Below are positions 44,814 to 53,260 of a stretch of 53,260 nt of DNA, in pieces. Origin of the DNA: Acidobacteriota bacterium (GTDB taxonomy: Bacteria > Acidobacteriota > Terriglobia > Terriglobales > Acidobacteriaceae); contig QIBC01000008.1 in assembly GCA_003225215.1 (NCBI GenBank), forward strand, positions 253-53,512, read 5' to 3'. Positions within the stretch are counted from its first letter, which is position 1. Each line of letters starts with the position of its first letter. The notes under the pieces are model-generated. The model did not search any database, was not told where the DNA came from, and saw only the letters and a program-made list of their open reading frames with translations. Made by a program: the position numbers and the translations under genes.

Positions 44814-47794
44814 GACAGATGTTGCTTCAGATAAGTCTCGTATAGCCGACAACGGATTCGCATGTCGTGCCCTGGCTCTCCCGACACGATGCCGGAACTG
44901 CGCAAGCGGTAGAAATCCTCAGGAGTGCCGGATTGCCGCCCGGCAAGCACCGCTCGCACCACTTCACAGATCGATTGCTCTTGAGCGAGCATCACAAGAA
45001 CCCTGCGCAGATGATCTCCGAATGGTCCTTCGTCGCGACCGGCGCGCGCGGAAAACTTTTCGAGCGAGGCGGAGTGGGCGGTCATCTCATGCAAGCCTCG
45101 CCGCGTGAGATATGGATGGCCTCCCAATAACTCGTAAAACGCCGAGAGCTCTGCGGTATTCTTCAGCGGATGTCCGTACCTGCGATTCAGCTCCGCAACC
45201 TGCTCCGGCGTGAAATCCTCAAGGTAAAGTCGCGTGCCGACATTGAATGGCGATTGATTAATGTCAGTAATAAAGAGGTGCGCTTCCGTCGCATACGCGA
45301 TCGCCATCGTCAACTTTTGCCACGGACCAGTCGGATCGAGTGAGCGCTCGTTGTGCCAGGAGCGGAACAGGCCGAAGGCTTCGCTGGCAAACTTGCAGGA
45401 GAACAGCCGGTCAACTTCATCCATGCCCCAAACCAGGCGCGTTTCCACACGACTGAGAATCTCGCGCCGCAGAAACCGGTCGAAATTCATGCTTGGACCG
45501 CGTCGCGGATTCCAGGATCGCTCGGGAACAATGTCCTCGAATCCAAGTTGCTCGGCGATGCTGTCGGCCAGCGCGAGGAAAAACGAGTCGAGCGTCTCGA
45601 GATGAGCAGCATTGAGTTTTTGGAAATCCGTCAGCACAACCTTCGCTCGCGACTTGCGCGCTTCCGACAAACCACGCGCCAGAAGCGAGGTTTTACCCAT
45701 CTGGCGAGCGCCTTTGATCAGAACAATGCTGTCTTCGCGAGCGATGGCGGAAAGGAAGTCGTCGTCCGTGGGGCGAACGATGTAAAAAGCGGAATCCAGC
45801 GGAACGGCTCCGCCAACCGCTTCCAACTTCACCGGGGCGCGTTCTTCGCGCGGATTTTGTAGCGAATCGAGTACGGCTTGCGTCAGCGCCGAATTGTCGG
45901 CCGGACTCCTCCACTCTGCATATTGCAGAGGATTCAGATTGGCCGACATCGTGTCCGGAAACGGATTGGAAAAATTCACACGTATCGGAAGAATTCGCGG
46001 CTTCCCGTTTTGCCTCTGCGCAGCCTCATGCGCAATTTCGATTTCGTAGGCCAGCATCTCGCTCTTTACTGAGGACTCAGAGAGCAGGGGAATCACGGCC
46101 TCAGCGTGGCAGATGCGTCTTTCGATCTCGCGCGCCCACTCCATGCCCACGAGCAGATGACGATCGATGAACACGCGATACCCGTTGCGCGCCAATTCGG
46201 TTTCGAGAAGCCGAAGCAGTTGCTCGTCGGGCTGCACGTTGCGCTTGTAGAGAATGGCTACCTCTCCGACGGTGGTTGTCGTAGGAGCTACAGCCGGCGG
46301 AGTCGACTTGTGCCTCAGGTCGGCCGCGAGGTTCTGCAATTCAGTGCAGATATCGGCGGCTGTCTGGTACCGCAGCGCGCGGTCTTTTTGCAAAGCGCGA
46401 TCGATAATCCGTTCCAGTTCGTGTGGCACTTGTGGATTCACGGTGGCCGGCGAAGTGGCGGTCCGGTTCAGAATGCCATCAAAGATCAGCGCCGAGGTAT
46501 CTCCGCGAAACGGCAGGACTCCGGTTGCCATCTGGTACAGCACCACGCCAAAGGAGAAGAGGTCCGAGCGGCCATCAAGCTCCTCGCCGCGCGCCTGTTC
46601 TGGCGACATGTAAGCAACCGTTCCCACGAATTCACCGGAGCTGGTTGCGCTCTCTTCCGCGGTTATTGTCGCTAAACCGCCGTTCCCGCCCGCACCGACT
46701 CGGGCCACCGACGCCGCTCCGCGCTTGCGCTCGACTTTCGCCAGCCCAAAGTCCAGCACTTTCACCTGCCCTTGAGCATTCACAAAAATGTTGGCCGGCT
46801 TCACATCGCGATGGACGATGCCGTGAACATGGGCCGCTTCCAGCGCCTGCGCGATCTCAGTCCCATATTGCAACATCTTCTCAATGGCGAGCGGCTCGCG
46901 CGACATTAGCTCCTTCAGTGTCCAGCCCTCCAGGAGCTCCATCACGATGAAGTGCCATCCCTTCCACTCGCCAACGTCATGCACAGTGCAGATATTCGCG
47001 TGATTGAGCGCAGAAGCTGAGCGGGCTTCGCGTTGGAAGCGCTCCAGATGGGATCGATGATTCGATAGCTCGCGCGCAAGGAACTTGATGGCAATGTTGC
47101 GATCGAGACGAACGTCTTTGGCTTTGTAGACTACCCCCATGCCGCCCGCGCCAAGTCGTTCAAGAACCAGGTAATGGTTCACACTCCGCCCGATCAGAGG
47201 GTCCTTAATCTCAATTTTGGAATGAAGGAGGCAATCGGGAGTGGCATGATTCCCCAAACCACCCTTGCACAGATTGAAGACATGCAGCTGGATTCCGTTG
47301 GCGCACTCCAACTCTCCAGCCGGATGCAGCATTTCACCCCAACGGCCAAACTGGCTCAGCAGATCCGCCGCCGCGTTGGAAACGAGGATATGCCCGGAGT
47401 CCCCACATTCCATGAGCTGTCGAGCAACCTCGAGACTGTTCCCGGAAATTCGAGGAGACTCACCGCCAGATTCGTAATGGACCGGGCCCGTGTGAAGGCC
47501 AAGACGTATCTTAGGAGCCGCAACCCGAGCCAGCGGGGAGACGAGTTCAAGCGCGCAGCAAGCCGCACTCTCCGGCGAATCAAAAAACACCACTGCCAGA
47601 TCGTGCTTAAAGGCAAGAAAAACCGCGTCCCCCCGCTGCTGACAGCGCTGAAACTTGGGCGCACCCTGCAGGGCTTCCATCAGCCGGTGAACAAGCCGCT
47701 GCTCCTCCGGAGCACTGGAACCGCCATCGGCAGCGCCCAACGCCAGTACATGCGCAATACGCACGGCCGGCAAATTCGTGGATTGCACCCCCAT
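44810..47794 (-). CDS. Four-module signalling protein: cyclase-like domain, Ser/Thr kinase, TIR domain, AAA/STAND-like ATPase
   Basis: 994 residues. About 11-140: class III nucleotide-cyclase-like fold ([28 protein letters not shown]) lacking the first metal Asp motif, so probably non-catalytic. About 208-485: Hanks-type kinase with GAGGMG loop, K237, [11 protein letters not shown] (348-350) and [10 protein letters not shown], all catalytic residues present. About 510-606: TIR domain ([42 protein letters not shown]) with a glutamate (E584) at the NADase catalytic position. About 665-985: AAA-like ATPase with GARQMGKTS (695-703), Walker [25 protein letters not shown] and [10 protein letters not shown]. 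No membrane segment. AGGGGCTCT precedes the ATG. It heads an operon with the AAA/PEGA and beta-barrel genes. Confidence 0.88.
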   Translation of the reverse strand: MGVQSTNLPAVRIAHVLALGAADGGSSAPEEQRLVHRLMEALQGAPKFQRCQQRGDAVFLAFKHDLAVVFFDSPESAACCALELVSPLARVAAPKIRLGLHTGPVHYESGGESPRISGNSLEVARQLMECGDSGHILVSNAAADLLSQFGRWGEMLHPAGELECANGIQLHVFNLCKGGLGNHATPDCLLHSKIEIKDPLIGRSVNHYLVLERLGAGGMGVVYKAKDVRLDRNIAIKFLARELSNHRSHLERFQREARSASALNHANICTVHDVGEWKGWHFIVMELLEGWTLKELMSREPLAIEKMLQYGTEIAQALEAAHVHGIVHRDVKPANIFVNAQGQVKVLDFGLAKVERKRGAASVARVGAGGNGGLATITAEESATSSGEFVGTVAYMSPEQARGEELDGRSDLFSFGVVLYQMATGVLPFRGDTSALIFDGILNRTATSPATVNPQVPHELERIIDRALQKDRALRYQTAADICTELQNLAADLRHKSTPPAVAPTTTTVGEVAILYKRNVQPDEQLLRLLETELARNGYRVFIDRHLLVGMEWAREIERRICHAEAVIPLLSESSVKSEMLAYEIEIAHEAAQRQNGKPRILPIRVNFSNPFPDTMSANLNPLQYAEWRSPADNSALTQAVLDSLQNPREERAPVKLEAVGGAVPLDSAFYIVRPTDDDFLSAIAREDSIVLIKGARQMGKTSLLARGLSEARKSRAKVVLTDFQKLNAAHLETLDSFFLALADSIAEQLGFEDIVPERSWNPRRGPSMNFDRFLRREILSRVETRLVWGMDEVDRLFSCKFASEAFGLFRSWHNERSLDPTGPWQKLTMAIAYATEAHLFITDINQSPFNVGTRLYLEDFTPEQVAELNRRYGHPLKNTAELSAFYELLGGHPYLTRRGLHEMTAHSASLEKFSARAGRDEGPFGDHLRRVLVMLAQEQSICEVVRAVLAGRQSGTPEDFYRLRSSGIVSGEPGHDMRIRCRLYETYLKQHLS

Positions 47795-47958
47795 AGAGCC
47801 CCTAAATGCTGCATATGTCCGTGAGGGGGCTCATTATGACTGAAATCCAGAGGACTGGCTATCTCGGGTGATGCGGCGTCACGCTTCAATGTCCGGGGAC
47901 GCGTCAAGCAACCAAGTTGAGGGTGGTTCATTGTCGCCAATGCAAGAAACTCACGCGC

Positions 47959-47987
47959 TTGACATGTGTTGCACATGAAAGTATGCT
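47959..47987 (+). promoter_or_regulatory. Near-consensus sigma-70 promoter of the vapBC pair
   Basis: A perfect -35 TTGACA (47959-47964), a 17-base spacer and TATGCT (47982-47987). The expected start site, 6-7 bases downstream, coincides with the antitoxin ATG at 47994, so the mRNA would be leaderless. Confidence 0.8.
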
Positions 47988-48000
47988 GGCCGCATGTCAA
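47963..48000. promoter_or_regulatory. Inverted repeats overlapping the vapBC promoter (candidate operator)
   Basis: CATGTG-TTG-CACATG (47963-47977) lies between the -35 and -10 boxes. A second inverted pair, TTGACATG (47959-47966) and CATGTCAA (47993-48000), spans the promoter and the start codon. Such sites suit autorepression by the ribbon-helix-helix antitoxin that follows. Confidence 0.65.
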
Positions 48001-48224
48001 AGATGATCCAATTGCGGAATGTGCCGGATGCGCTCCATCGATCGCTGAAGGCCCGGGCCGCACTGTCCGGTATGTCGCTCTCTGACTATCTATTGGCAGA
48101 AATTCGTGAAATCGCAGAGCGGCCTACATGGGCGGAACTCCGCGAAAGGCTTCGCCAGCGCGAGGCCGTAACTGGAACGCTCGATATGGCTCGCGCCGTT
48201 CGCGAGGAGCGGAACAGGGAGTGA
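47994..48224 (+). CDS. Ribbon-helix-helix antitoxin (FitA/VapB-like)
   Basis: 76 residues. The N-terminal strand-helix-helix (MIQLRNVPDALHRSLKARAALSGMSLSDYLLAEI) is the Arc/FitA-type DNA-binding fold; the C-terminal helix (LRERLRQREAVTGTLDMARAVREER) should wrap around and neutralise the toxin. Its TGA overlaps the GTG start of the PIN toxin gene, the usual translational coupling that keeps antitoxin in excess. Predicted to repress its own promoter through the inverted repeats just upstream. Confidence 0.92.
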   Translation: MSKMIQLRNVPDALHRSLKARAALSGMSLSDYLLAEIREIAERPTWAELRERLRQREAVTGTLDMARAVREERNRE

Positions 48225-48613
48225 TAGTTCTTGACGCCTCTGCGACGCTCGACTGGCTTCTACGCACACCTGCAGGACTAAAGGTTGAACAGCGTATCTA
48301 TGGCCGAGCCGAAGGCGTGCACGCTCCTCATTTGCTGGATTTGGAAGTCGCTCAGGTGCTGCGCCGCTTCGCACGCGAGGGAACAATCTCAGATTTGCGG
48401 GCAGAAGTAGCCCTGGGGGACCTCGCAGACGCCCGAGTCACGCGACATCCGCACCGCTTGCTACTACCCCGCGTATGGCAACTGCGCCACAATCTCACCG
48501 CCTATGATGCGGTGTACGTGGCCCTAGCTGAGCTTCTAAATGCTTCGCTCGTTACTCGCGACCGCAGGATCGGCACAGCCTCGGGCCATCGTGCCCAAAT
48601 CGAAGTTGTTTGA
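48221..48613 (+). CDS. VapC-like PIN-domain toxin ribonuclease
   Basis: I chose GTG at 48221, which overlaps the antitoxin stop by four bases (GTGA); the frame opens further upstream only as antisense-like noise. The 130-residue product has all four PIN acidic residues: D5 in VIVLDAS, E42 in LDLEVAQVL, D96 in AYDAVYVALA and D114 in TRDRRIG. Such toxins cut tRNA or rRNA to slow translation under stress. It is intact, unlike the dead vapC near 4,220-4,553, and belongs to a different branch judging by motif spacing. Confidence 0.93.
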   Translation: MIVLDASATLDWLLRTPAGLKVEQRIYGRAEGVHAPHLLDLEVAQVLRRFAREGTISDLRAEVALGDLADARVTRHPHRLLLPRVWQLRHNLTAYDAVYVALAELLNASLVTRDRRIGTASGHRAQIEVV

Positions 48614-48699
48614 GCCGCGCTTTACCAGTTACTTCTTCCCGGGCACGTATGTGCCGCCACGGCCTATCGACAATCGCCAAATTGCCGATTGCAGGCTTT

Positions 48700-50127
48700 T
48701 CACTCTCCTCTTCCTGGGGTCCGCAATCCGAGTTGAAACGGGTTTGCGGCCTCAGCGGCCATGGCGTACCAAGATGTGGCTCCAATGTGCCGTATTGGGA
48801 AAAAGTTGAAGCCGAAACCGGTGTTGAGTGAGCTGGTCGAAGCCACAACTCCCTGACCATCGACTAAGGGATGCCCATTTACGGTTTGTCCATGCCCGAG
48901 GCTGGCCTGCGCTACCTGGACACCCTCAAACAGAGTTCCAGCCGTGGGCACATCACCATGGAAGCTGGGAATATCTTTTTCGGGCGGTAAGCGGCGAGCC
49001 AGAAGCGCAGCAGCCACGTGAGCCGTCCCTTCACACCACACACCATCGACATCGGCGCCCTTGTCGCCCAGCAGGTTGGCAACCTTGCTCAGACTCGCAT
49101 ACGTCGAGCCGTACACGCGGAAGTTGCCTTTGAATCCCCAGCCGTTGTTGAGCGCGAATGAAGTGTCGGTAGCCGCAAGATTGGTCTTCACCCATTCCAG
49201 CGACGTCTGGAATTTAGGATCGAGTAGGGCCATGTACGACCAAGTCTGAACGTCTTCCGGAGAATTATCGAAGAAAATGTGAGTTGGATCCGACGTGCCG
49301 GTCCAGAAGTGTCCCGATGGCCCGTCCCACATCGCTTCGATGAAGCCACGCGCGTGTTGCGCTCCATTGAGCCAGCTATTTTGCCCTGTAAGCCTGGCCA
49401 GCATGGTAAATAACGCGTAGACATCGATGTTGTGCTCAGTCGATTTATTGCTCTGGCCATTGCCGAAGAAGTAGCCGCCCGGAGGAACGTTGCTGTTGTC
49501 GCGGGTTGTGGTTTCAATAAACGTAGCCGCTTTGACTGCGGCATCGAGGTAATCCTTTATCCCAGTTCGGGCAAAGAGTTGAGCCAGCGCGATCCCGGCC
49601 CAAGCTACATCGCCCACGGCGCTGCCCTGGAAGAAACTCAGACCCGGCTTGACGAATACGCCATTCGAGTCTGCGCTGCCGCCAAAATACGCCTGGCGAA
49701 GACGCCCATCGCCCGCAGGATCGGTTTTCTGCGCATAAGCCAGAGCATTGCCAAGCACCAGCGCCCGAGCTATATCGCCTCGCCGTCCGCGAGCGACGTA
49801 GGCAAGCAGCAGCAGGGCGTTGTCGTATGTAAAGGCAGTACTAAAGAACGTTCCACCCGCGATCTGGTCAGCATAGCTCTGCACCAGCCGCACAGTATTC
49901 CCCTGCGCATACGCGTCCATCATCTGATCCAGAAACGCATAAGCATTCTGCACCGATTTCGCCAAGTCGCGATCTTCCCGAAATGGATTGTCGTCACGAT
50001 CGAAGTCCAAATCAGCCAAAGCAGGCTGAACCAGCCCTACGACTGCCGCTGAAGTAAACCCCACCCCAGCAGCGGCTCCAAGTCCGAGCTGCACCAGTCG
50101 TCGTCTTGATAATTTCGCTTCTTCCAT
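48700..50127 (-). CDS. Tat-exported protein with a helical-barrel (six-hairpin glycosidase-like) fold
   Basis: The ATG at 50127 has GGAGG five bases upstream; an ATG at 50145 in frame is less likely. The signal carries a twin-arginine motif (SRRRLVQLGLGAAAGVGF), so the folded protein is exported by Tat. The 475-residue chain shows repeated helical hairpins with aromatic/Gly-rich turns (FTYDNALLLLAYVARG; GDVAWAGIALAQLF; YALFTMLARLTGQ; VWCEGTAHVAAALLAR), as in (alpha/alpha)6-barrel glycoside hydrolases and lyases. No exact glycosidase family or catalytic pair can be named. Convergent with the vapC gene. Confidence 0.78.
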   Translation of the reverse strand: MEEAKLSRRRLVQLGLGAAAGVGFTSAAVVGLVQPALADLDFDRDDNPFREDRDLAKSVQNAYAFLDQMMDAYAQGNTVRLVQSYADQIAGGTFFSTAFTYDNALLLLAYVARGRRGDIARALVLGNALAYAQKTDPAGDGRLRQAYFGGSADSNGVFVKPGLSFFQGSAVGDVAWAGIALAQLFARTGIKDYLDAAVKAATFIETTTRDNSNVPPGGYFFGNGQSNKSTEHNIDVYALFTMLARLTGQNSWLNGAQHARGFIEAMWDGPSGHFWTGTSDPTHIFFDNSPEDVQTWSYMALLDPKFQTSLEWVKTNLAATDTSFALNNGWGFKGNFRVYGSTYASLSKVANLLGDKGADVDGVWCEGTAHVAAALLARRLPPEKDIPSFHGDVPTAGTLFEGVQVAQASLGHGQTVNGHPLVDGQGVVASTSSLNTGFGFNFFPIRHIGATSWYAMAAEAANPFQLGLRTPGRGE

Positions 50128-50475
50128 GGAATCCTCCGCAGTCATGGTTCACGTTGGCTTGCGGCCCAGAATCCTATGCAGGTTCTTGGGAAAGATCAAC
50201 TCGCCTTTGAGTTGGACTTAGGAATGAAAACTAAACCTGGGAAATGTGCGGATTTAGGGGCGTCCGCATCGAAGGCTGTATTTTGGTCCACCCTGGCCTC
50301 ATAAGAAGGGTGCTGATCGAGCTAACGCAGGAAATGAATATGGGCAGAGTCCCCTCTGTCCTCTCTAATAGATGGATTTCAGTTCACTGACAGGTTCGCT
50401 GTTAGCTTTGTGATCAGTGAAAGAATGGCTTTCTGCACCCTTACGACGAGCGGCTCCTTTGGCTAGCGAGAGCGC
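50128..50475. other. Gene-free interval
   Basis: About 350 bases between two divergent genes. It should contain both promoters. I saw no protein-like frame, and no hairpin or RNA feature strong enough to report. Confidence 0.5.
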
Positions 50476-50841
50476 GTGTATGGTGTCACTGAGGGAGTAA
50501 TCACGCTTGCCATTGACCGCGGCGATCGGTCCGCGCACACTCAACGGGTGACAGTCCTGCTTATTTGTGCCAACGAAGAGCGCCTGGCTCAGCTAAAAGA
50601 TGCGATCCATTCGGCCGGATTCCGGCTTATTTCGGCGCGGGCTCTCGATGAGGCCTGGACCAAGAGCGACTTCTTCGACTTTGGCGCGGTGGTGATCGAC
50701 CACGAGTTGCAGGATGACATTGCGGCTCCTGCCTTCCGGCAGCGATTCATGACCCTGAACGTGGAGGAAAGCGCGGCCCCGGAAAGTGTGGCCATGCAGC
50801 TGACGAACTTATTCCATCGCGCGTCGGAGCTGGTGCAGTAA
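50476..50841 (+). CDS. Small receiver-like protein, 121 residues or fewer
   Basis: A possible pseudo-receiver. The core reads VTVLLICANEERLAQLKDAIHSAGF, then FDFGAVVIDHEL, then a C-terminal helix. This matches the first three strands of a response-regulator receiver with an aspartate (in VVIDHEL) where phosphorylation would occur. The acidic pair after strand 1 is reduced (ANEE), and the expected lysine strand is missing or degenerate. The GTG at 50476 is one option; the core suggests a start nearer 50540 is also possible. No kinase is adjacent. Confidence 0.5.
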   Translation: MYGVTEGVITLAIDRGDRSAHTQRVTVLLICANEERLAQLKDAIHSAGFRLISARALDEAWTKSDFFDFGAVVIDHELQDDIAAPAFRQRFMTLNVEESAAPESVAMQLTNLFHRASELVQ

Positions 50842-50890
50842 GGGCACTCTCAGCTAACGCAACTGCAAGACTAAACCTACAGGATCCGGT

Positions 50891-52849
50891 TCAGAACGTA
50901 GGTCCAATCTCCTGCGACTGATCGCACACCCCATTCGTGGGCTGTGTGGGCAGTGGCGGTGGGGTTCGCCATGCCGGCTGCTGGGTGAAGTCGAAGAACT
51001 CGCTCATGTCGTCGGCCCCGGCGTCGCGCTTGGTCAAGGGAGGTACGTTGAAAGTCGTCTCGACCAGCTTCAGGATCGACGTAAGCTCACGCGGCTTATG
51101 CGACACGAAGTGCGGTTTTACCCATGGTGAGATTACCGTAATGGGAATTCGAAATCCGGAGAGGTTAAACAGGGCCTTGGTGTCGGTTGACTTCAAGATC
51201 GGCGCGATGTCATCCGGAAGAGGGACCTGGAACGGCGGCACATGATCGTACAGCCCGCCGCCTTCGTCGTAAGTAAGGATGAACACTGACGACTGCCAGG
51301 CAGTGCTGTTCATCAGCGCCGAAAGAATCTTCTGTACCTGCGCGGCCCCGCTTTGAATGTTGTTGTCGGGATGTTCGTCCAGTCCAGTGCTGCCGGCGCG
51401 TTCAATGAAGACGAACTCCGGCAGATCATCGTCGGCCGTGGGCGATGACAGCAGGCTGAACCAGTTGCTGATGTTATAGACCTTCGGCTTCACATCGCTG
51501 CGATAGTAATCGGCAAAATCGCTGAGGTAGATGTCGCTGTCCTGATAGTAGTAACGCCAGCTCACTCCTGCGTCGTTCAATGCGCGAAAGATGGTCTTCT
51601 GGCTCCAGCCGCCGGCCGCAGGAGTTGCATTCACGGTATGTCCGAACGAAGTGCCGGTAAACATGTACATGCGGTTGGGAATTGTGTTCGACGGCACCGA
51701 GGAGAAGAAGCGATCGCTGGTGGCAAACTGGGTCGCCATTTCGTAGTAGTAAGGCAAGTCAGTTTGATCGTAATGCCCCATCTGCCGCGTGCCATCCGGA
51801 TCCTTCGTGGTCAGGTTGATGGTTTGCGGGAACTTGTCCATCAGGAACTTTGCCTGGCTGAAATCGGTGTCCAGGAAGGTGTCGGGAGCCTGCAGATCCA
51901 TATCCGTATGGTTCTCGTTCCACGCGAAGGTGAGGCCCTCGGTGCACACTGTCTTATAGTGATAAGGCTTTACCAGTTTTCCTGTTTTGGTTTTCAATGG
52001 GACGGTTGGATCGAAGCCGTCTATGTCCTGCACGCTCGCGCCTGATACTTTCGCCGCGCGGTATGCTCCCAGAACTCCGAAGTAGTTATCGAAAGTCCGG
52101 TTCTCCTGAGCCATGACGATGATGTGCTTAATTGGATGCTGGGGAATCGGAGGTTGCGCGACACTCACAACCACTTGCTGCGTCAGCTTCGCGCCGCTCT
52201 CATCCGTCGCCGTTGCCGTATACGCCGTGGTCACTCCCGGCGCTACCTTGAACGAGCCGTTCGGCAGCAAGGCAGTCATATCGCCAATTCCCTGGTCAAT
52301 GGAGAGCGTGGTGATCCCCTGCGTGGTCCAGCTCAGAGTTGCGCTGCCTCCCGGCTGAATCGTGTCGGGCGCGGCGGAAAAGTTGAGCTCCACCGGCAGT
52401 ACCGTGATGGTCAAACTGGCGCTGACCTGCTGTCCACCGGAGTTCGCGACTGTGGCCACGTACGTTGTTGTGCTAGTTGGCGGAAATGTAGCCGAGCCCG
52501 TCGGCAAAGTGAGTTGGCGGTCTTCAGCTTCAGGCAGCGGAGGAGCAAAGCTGATGGATGATGCGTTGCTCGTAGTCCAACTCAACGTCGTAAGCTGGCC
52601 GGCCACAACCGTCTGCAAATTGGCAGAGAGTGAAATCGTGGGCGGACCGGGCGCCGGCGGAGGCGGAGTTGGCGGCACACCCGGTGGAGCCGGCGGGGTT
52701 GGGGGAGCCGGCGGGTTCAGACCATTCCCCAGTGAAGTTGTCTCCGGAATGGATGCCGACCCGTTGCCTCCGCATCCCGCGCAGAAGGCAACGATAAGAA
52801 CGGCAGCAAAAACTAAAAGCGTCTGAACTACAAAACTGCGGATATTCAC
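50891..52849 (-). CDS. Lipoprotein phosphoesterase (phospholipase C / acid phosphatase AcpA family) with Ig-like domains
   Basis: 652 residues. A lipoprotein-type signal ends at FCAGC (Cys 26); a Pro-rich spacer (about 44-70) follows. Two Ig-like beta domains (about 70-150 and 155-230) share an SLSWTT-like motif. The catalytic phosphoesterase domain starts near 240 with HIIVMAQENRTFDNYFG, the metal-site motif of this family, and has LTYDEGGGLYDHVPPF near the C-terminus. Substrates in this family include phosphatidylcholine and phosphomonoesters. Predicted to be anchored on the outer surface or periplasmic face. A perfect palindrome lies 28 bases upstream of its ATG. Confidence 0.93.
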   Translation of the reverse strand: MNIRSFVVQTLLVFAAVLIVAFCAGCGGNGSASIPETTSLGNGLNPPAPPTPPAPPGVPPTPPPPAPGPPTISLSANLQTVVAGQLTTLSWTTSNASSISFAPPLPEAEDRQLTLPTGSATFPPTSTTTYVATVANSGGQQVSASLTITVLPVELNFSAAPDTIQPGGSATLSWTTQGITTLSIDQGIGDMTALLPNGSFKVAPGVTTAYTATATDESGAKLTQQVVVSVAQPPIPQHPIKHIIVMAQENRTFDNYFGVLGAYRAAKVSGASVQDIDGFDPTVPLKTKTGKLVKPYHYKTVCTEGLTFAWNENHTDMDLQAPDTFLDTDFSQAKFLMDKFPQTINLTTKDPDGTRQMGHYDQTDLPYYYEMATQFATSDRFFSSVPSNTIPNRMYMFTGTSFGHTVNATPAAGGWSQKTIFRALNDAGVSWRYYYQDSDIYLSDFADYYRSDVKPKVYNISNWFSLLSSPTADDDLPEFVFIERAGSTGLDEHPDNNIQSGAAQVQKILSALMNSTAWQSSVFILTYDEGGGLYDHVPPFQVPLPDDIAPILKSTDTKALFNLSGFRIPITVISPWVKPHFVSHKPRELTSILKLVETTFNVPPLTKRDAGADDMSEFFDFTQQPAWRTPPPLPTQPTNGVCDQSQEIGPTF

Positions 52850-52877
52850 CTGGACTCGACCCGGGAAGTTGGATTCA

Positions 52878-52897
52878 GCAACTCTGGCCAGAGTTGC
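52878..52897. promoter_or_regulatory. Perfect 20-bp palindrome upstream of the phosphoesterase gene
   Basis: GCAACTCTGG-CCAGAGTTGC has no spacer and no mismatch. Its position just upstream of the start at 52849 suits a dimeric repressor or activator site, for example for phosphate or lipid control. It could also be a chance or repeat-derived hairpin. Confidence 0.5.
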
Positions 52898-53260
52898 CGG
52901 GGGCGATCAGCGGAACCGTCCGCGGTAGCCGATAGGTGCAGTGGAATTCCAAAAGAACAGCGACAATTACAGCGATTCTTGCGCGATTGAGTGGTGCATG
53001 GTCGAATTTCGCCCAAAATTCGCAAATTTTGTTCGAAGGCAGCGATCTAACAGGGGACAGGATCGATTTCGGCGAAACCGCTACATTCTTCGGGCTTTAA
53101 TGCTCTTCCTCGATGAATATCGCAAAAAGATCAGGGATTTTGCAGGGATTTTCCGTTCCATAATGGAACTTGCGCCAGAACGGGCTCGCCTGCAAAAGAA
53201 TTAAGAAACATGTCCCAGAGCTGACCGGTGAACTCGCTCAAAATGCTTTTTTATCTCATT
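52898..53260. other. Terminal interval without a supported gene
   Basis: An open frame at 52941-53204 (plus) has no recognisable motif, no ribosome-binding site and unusual composition (AT-rich, many Arg/Lys/Phe). I see no gene I can support here. Confidence 0.4.

Noticed and set aside
52941-53204. 87-codon plus-strand frame near the window end
   Set aside because: No motif, no ribosome-binding site and atypical composition.

Overview
The window looks like a chromosomal segment of a soil-type Acidobacteriota (Terriglobia / Acidobacteriaceae-like). The evidence is a set of families typical of that phylum: an acidobacterial duplicated orphan permease (ADOP), a VWFA-related acidobacterial protein, an S55-type secreted peptidase, a TonB receptor with a carboxypeptidase-regulatory domain, and many short intergenic palindromes. 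Base composition is moderately GC-rich throughout. I saw no tRNA, rRNA or CRISPR array.

Positions 1-13,600: a 5'-truncated amidase, a 1-Cys peroxiredoxin, an M23 peptidase, a dead vapC toxin gene, a frameshifted beta-propeller lipoprotein, a four-module secreted rhodanese, an isocitrate lyase/PEP mutase-family enzyme, a cold-shock protein convergent with a tiny zinc-ribbon gene, a secreted S55 peptidase with a small partner, a VWFA protein and a ZIP metal transporter. Positions 13,700-30,700 are mostly housekeeping: ychF, a TonB receptor, a MoxR-DUF4149 pair, htpX, mtnA, pyrE, a CPBP protease, uvrA, ada and rpsT, plus envelope proteins of unknown role.

Positions 31,000-40,600: the conserved order phoH-ybeY-corC-era is present but altered in two ways. 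First, ybeY and corC form one uninterrupted reading frame joined by two tandem-repeat blocks (42-nt and 33-nt units). Second, about 4 kb lies between corC and era: four head-to-head REP pairs bracket a RAYT transposase, an ADOP permease and an internally deleted RAYT copy. A bactofilin gene follows era.

Positions 40,963-48,613 hold the most unusual content. A tightly packed minus-strand operon encodes (i) a 994-residue protein with degenerate cyclase-like, Ser/Thr kinase, TIR and AAA/STAND-like modules, (ii) a translationally coupled AAA/STAND-like protein with a membrane segment, PEGA-like domains and helical repeats, and (iii) a predicted outer-membrane beta-barrel. Next to it, divergently transcribed, is a vapBC-like toxin-antitoxin pair with a near-consensus promoter that overlaps inverted repeats and appears to start a leaderless mRNA. 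I propose the operon as a candidate envelope-linked stress or immune signalling system; this is inference from domain content.

Positions 48,700-53,260: a Tat-exported helical-barrel protein, a receiver-like small protein and a lipoprotein phosphoesterase with two Ig-like domains, preceded by a perfect 20-bp palindrome.

Dispersed repeats are a theme of the window. At least three families recur, and in places they have become part of gene ends: the last residues of Ada, probably the tail of UvrA, and the apparent (probably false) upstream start of YbeY.
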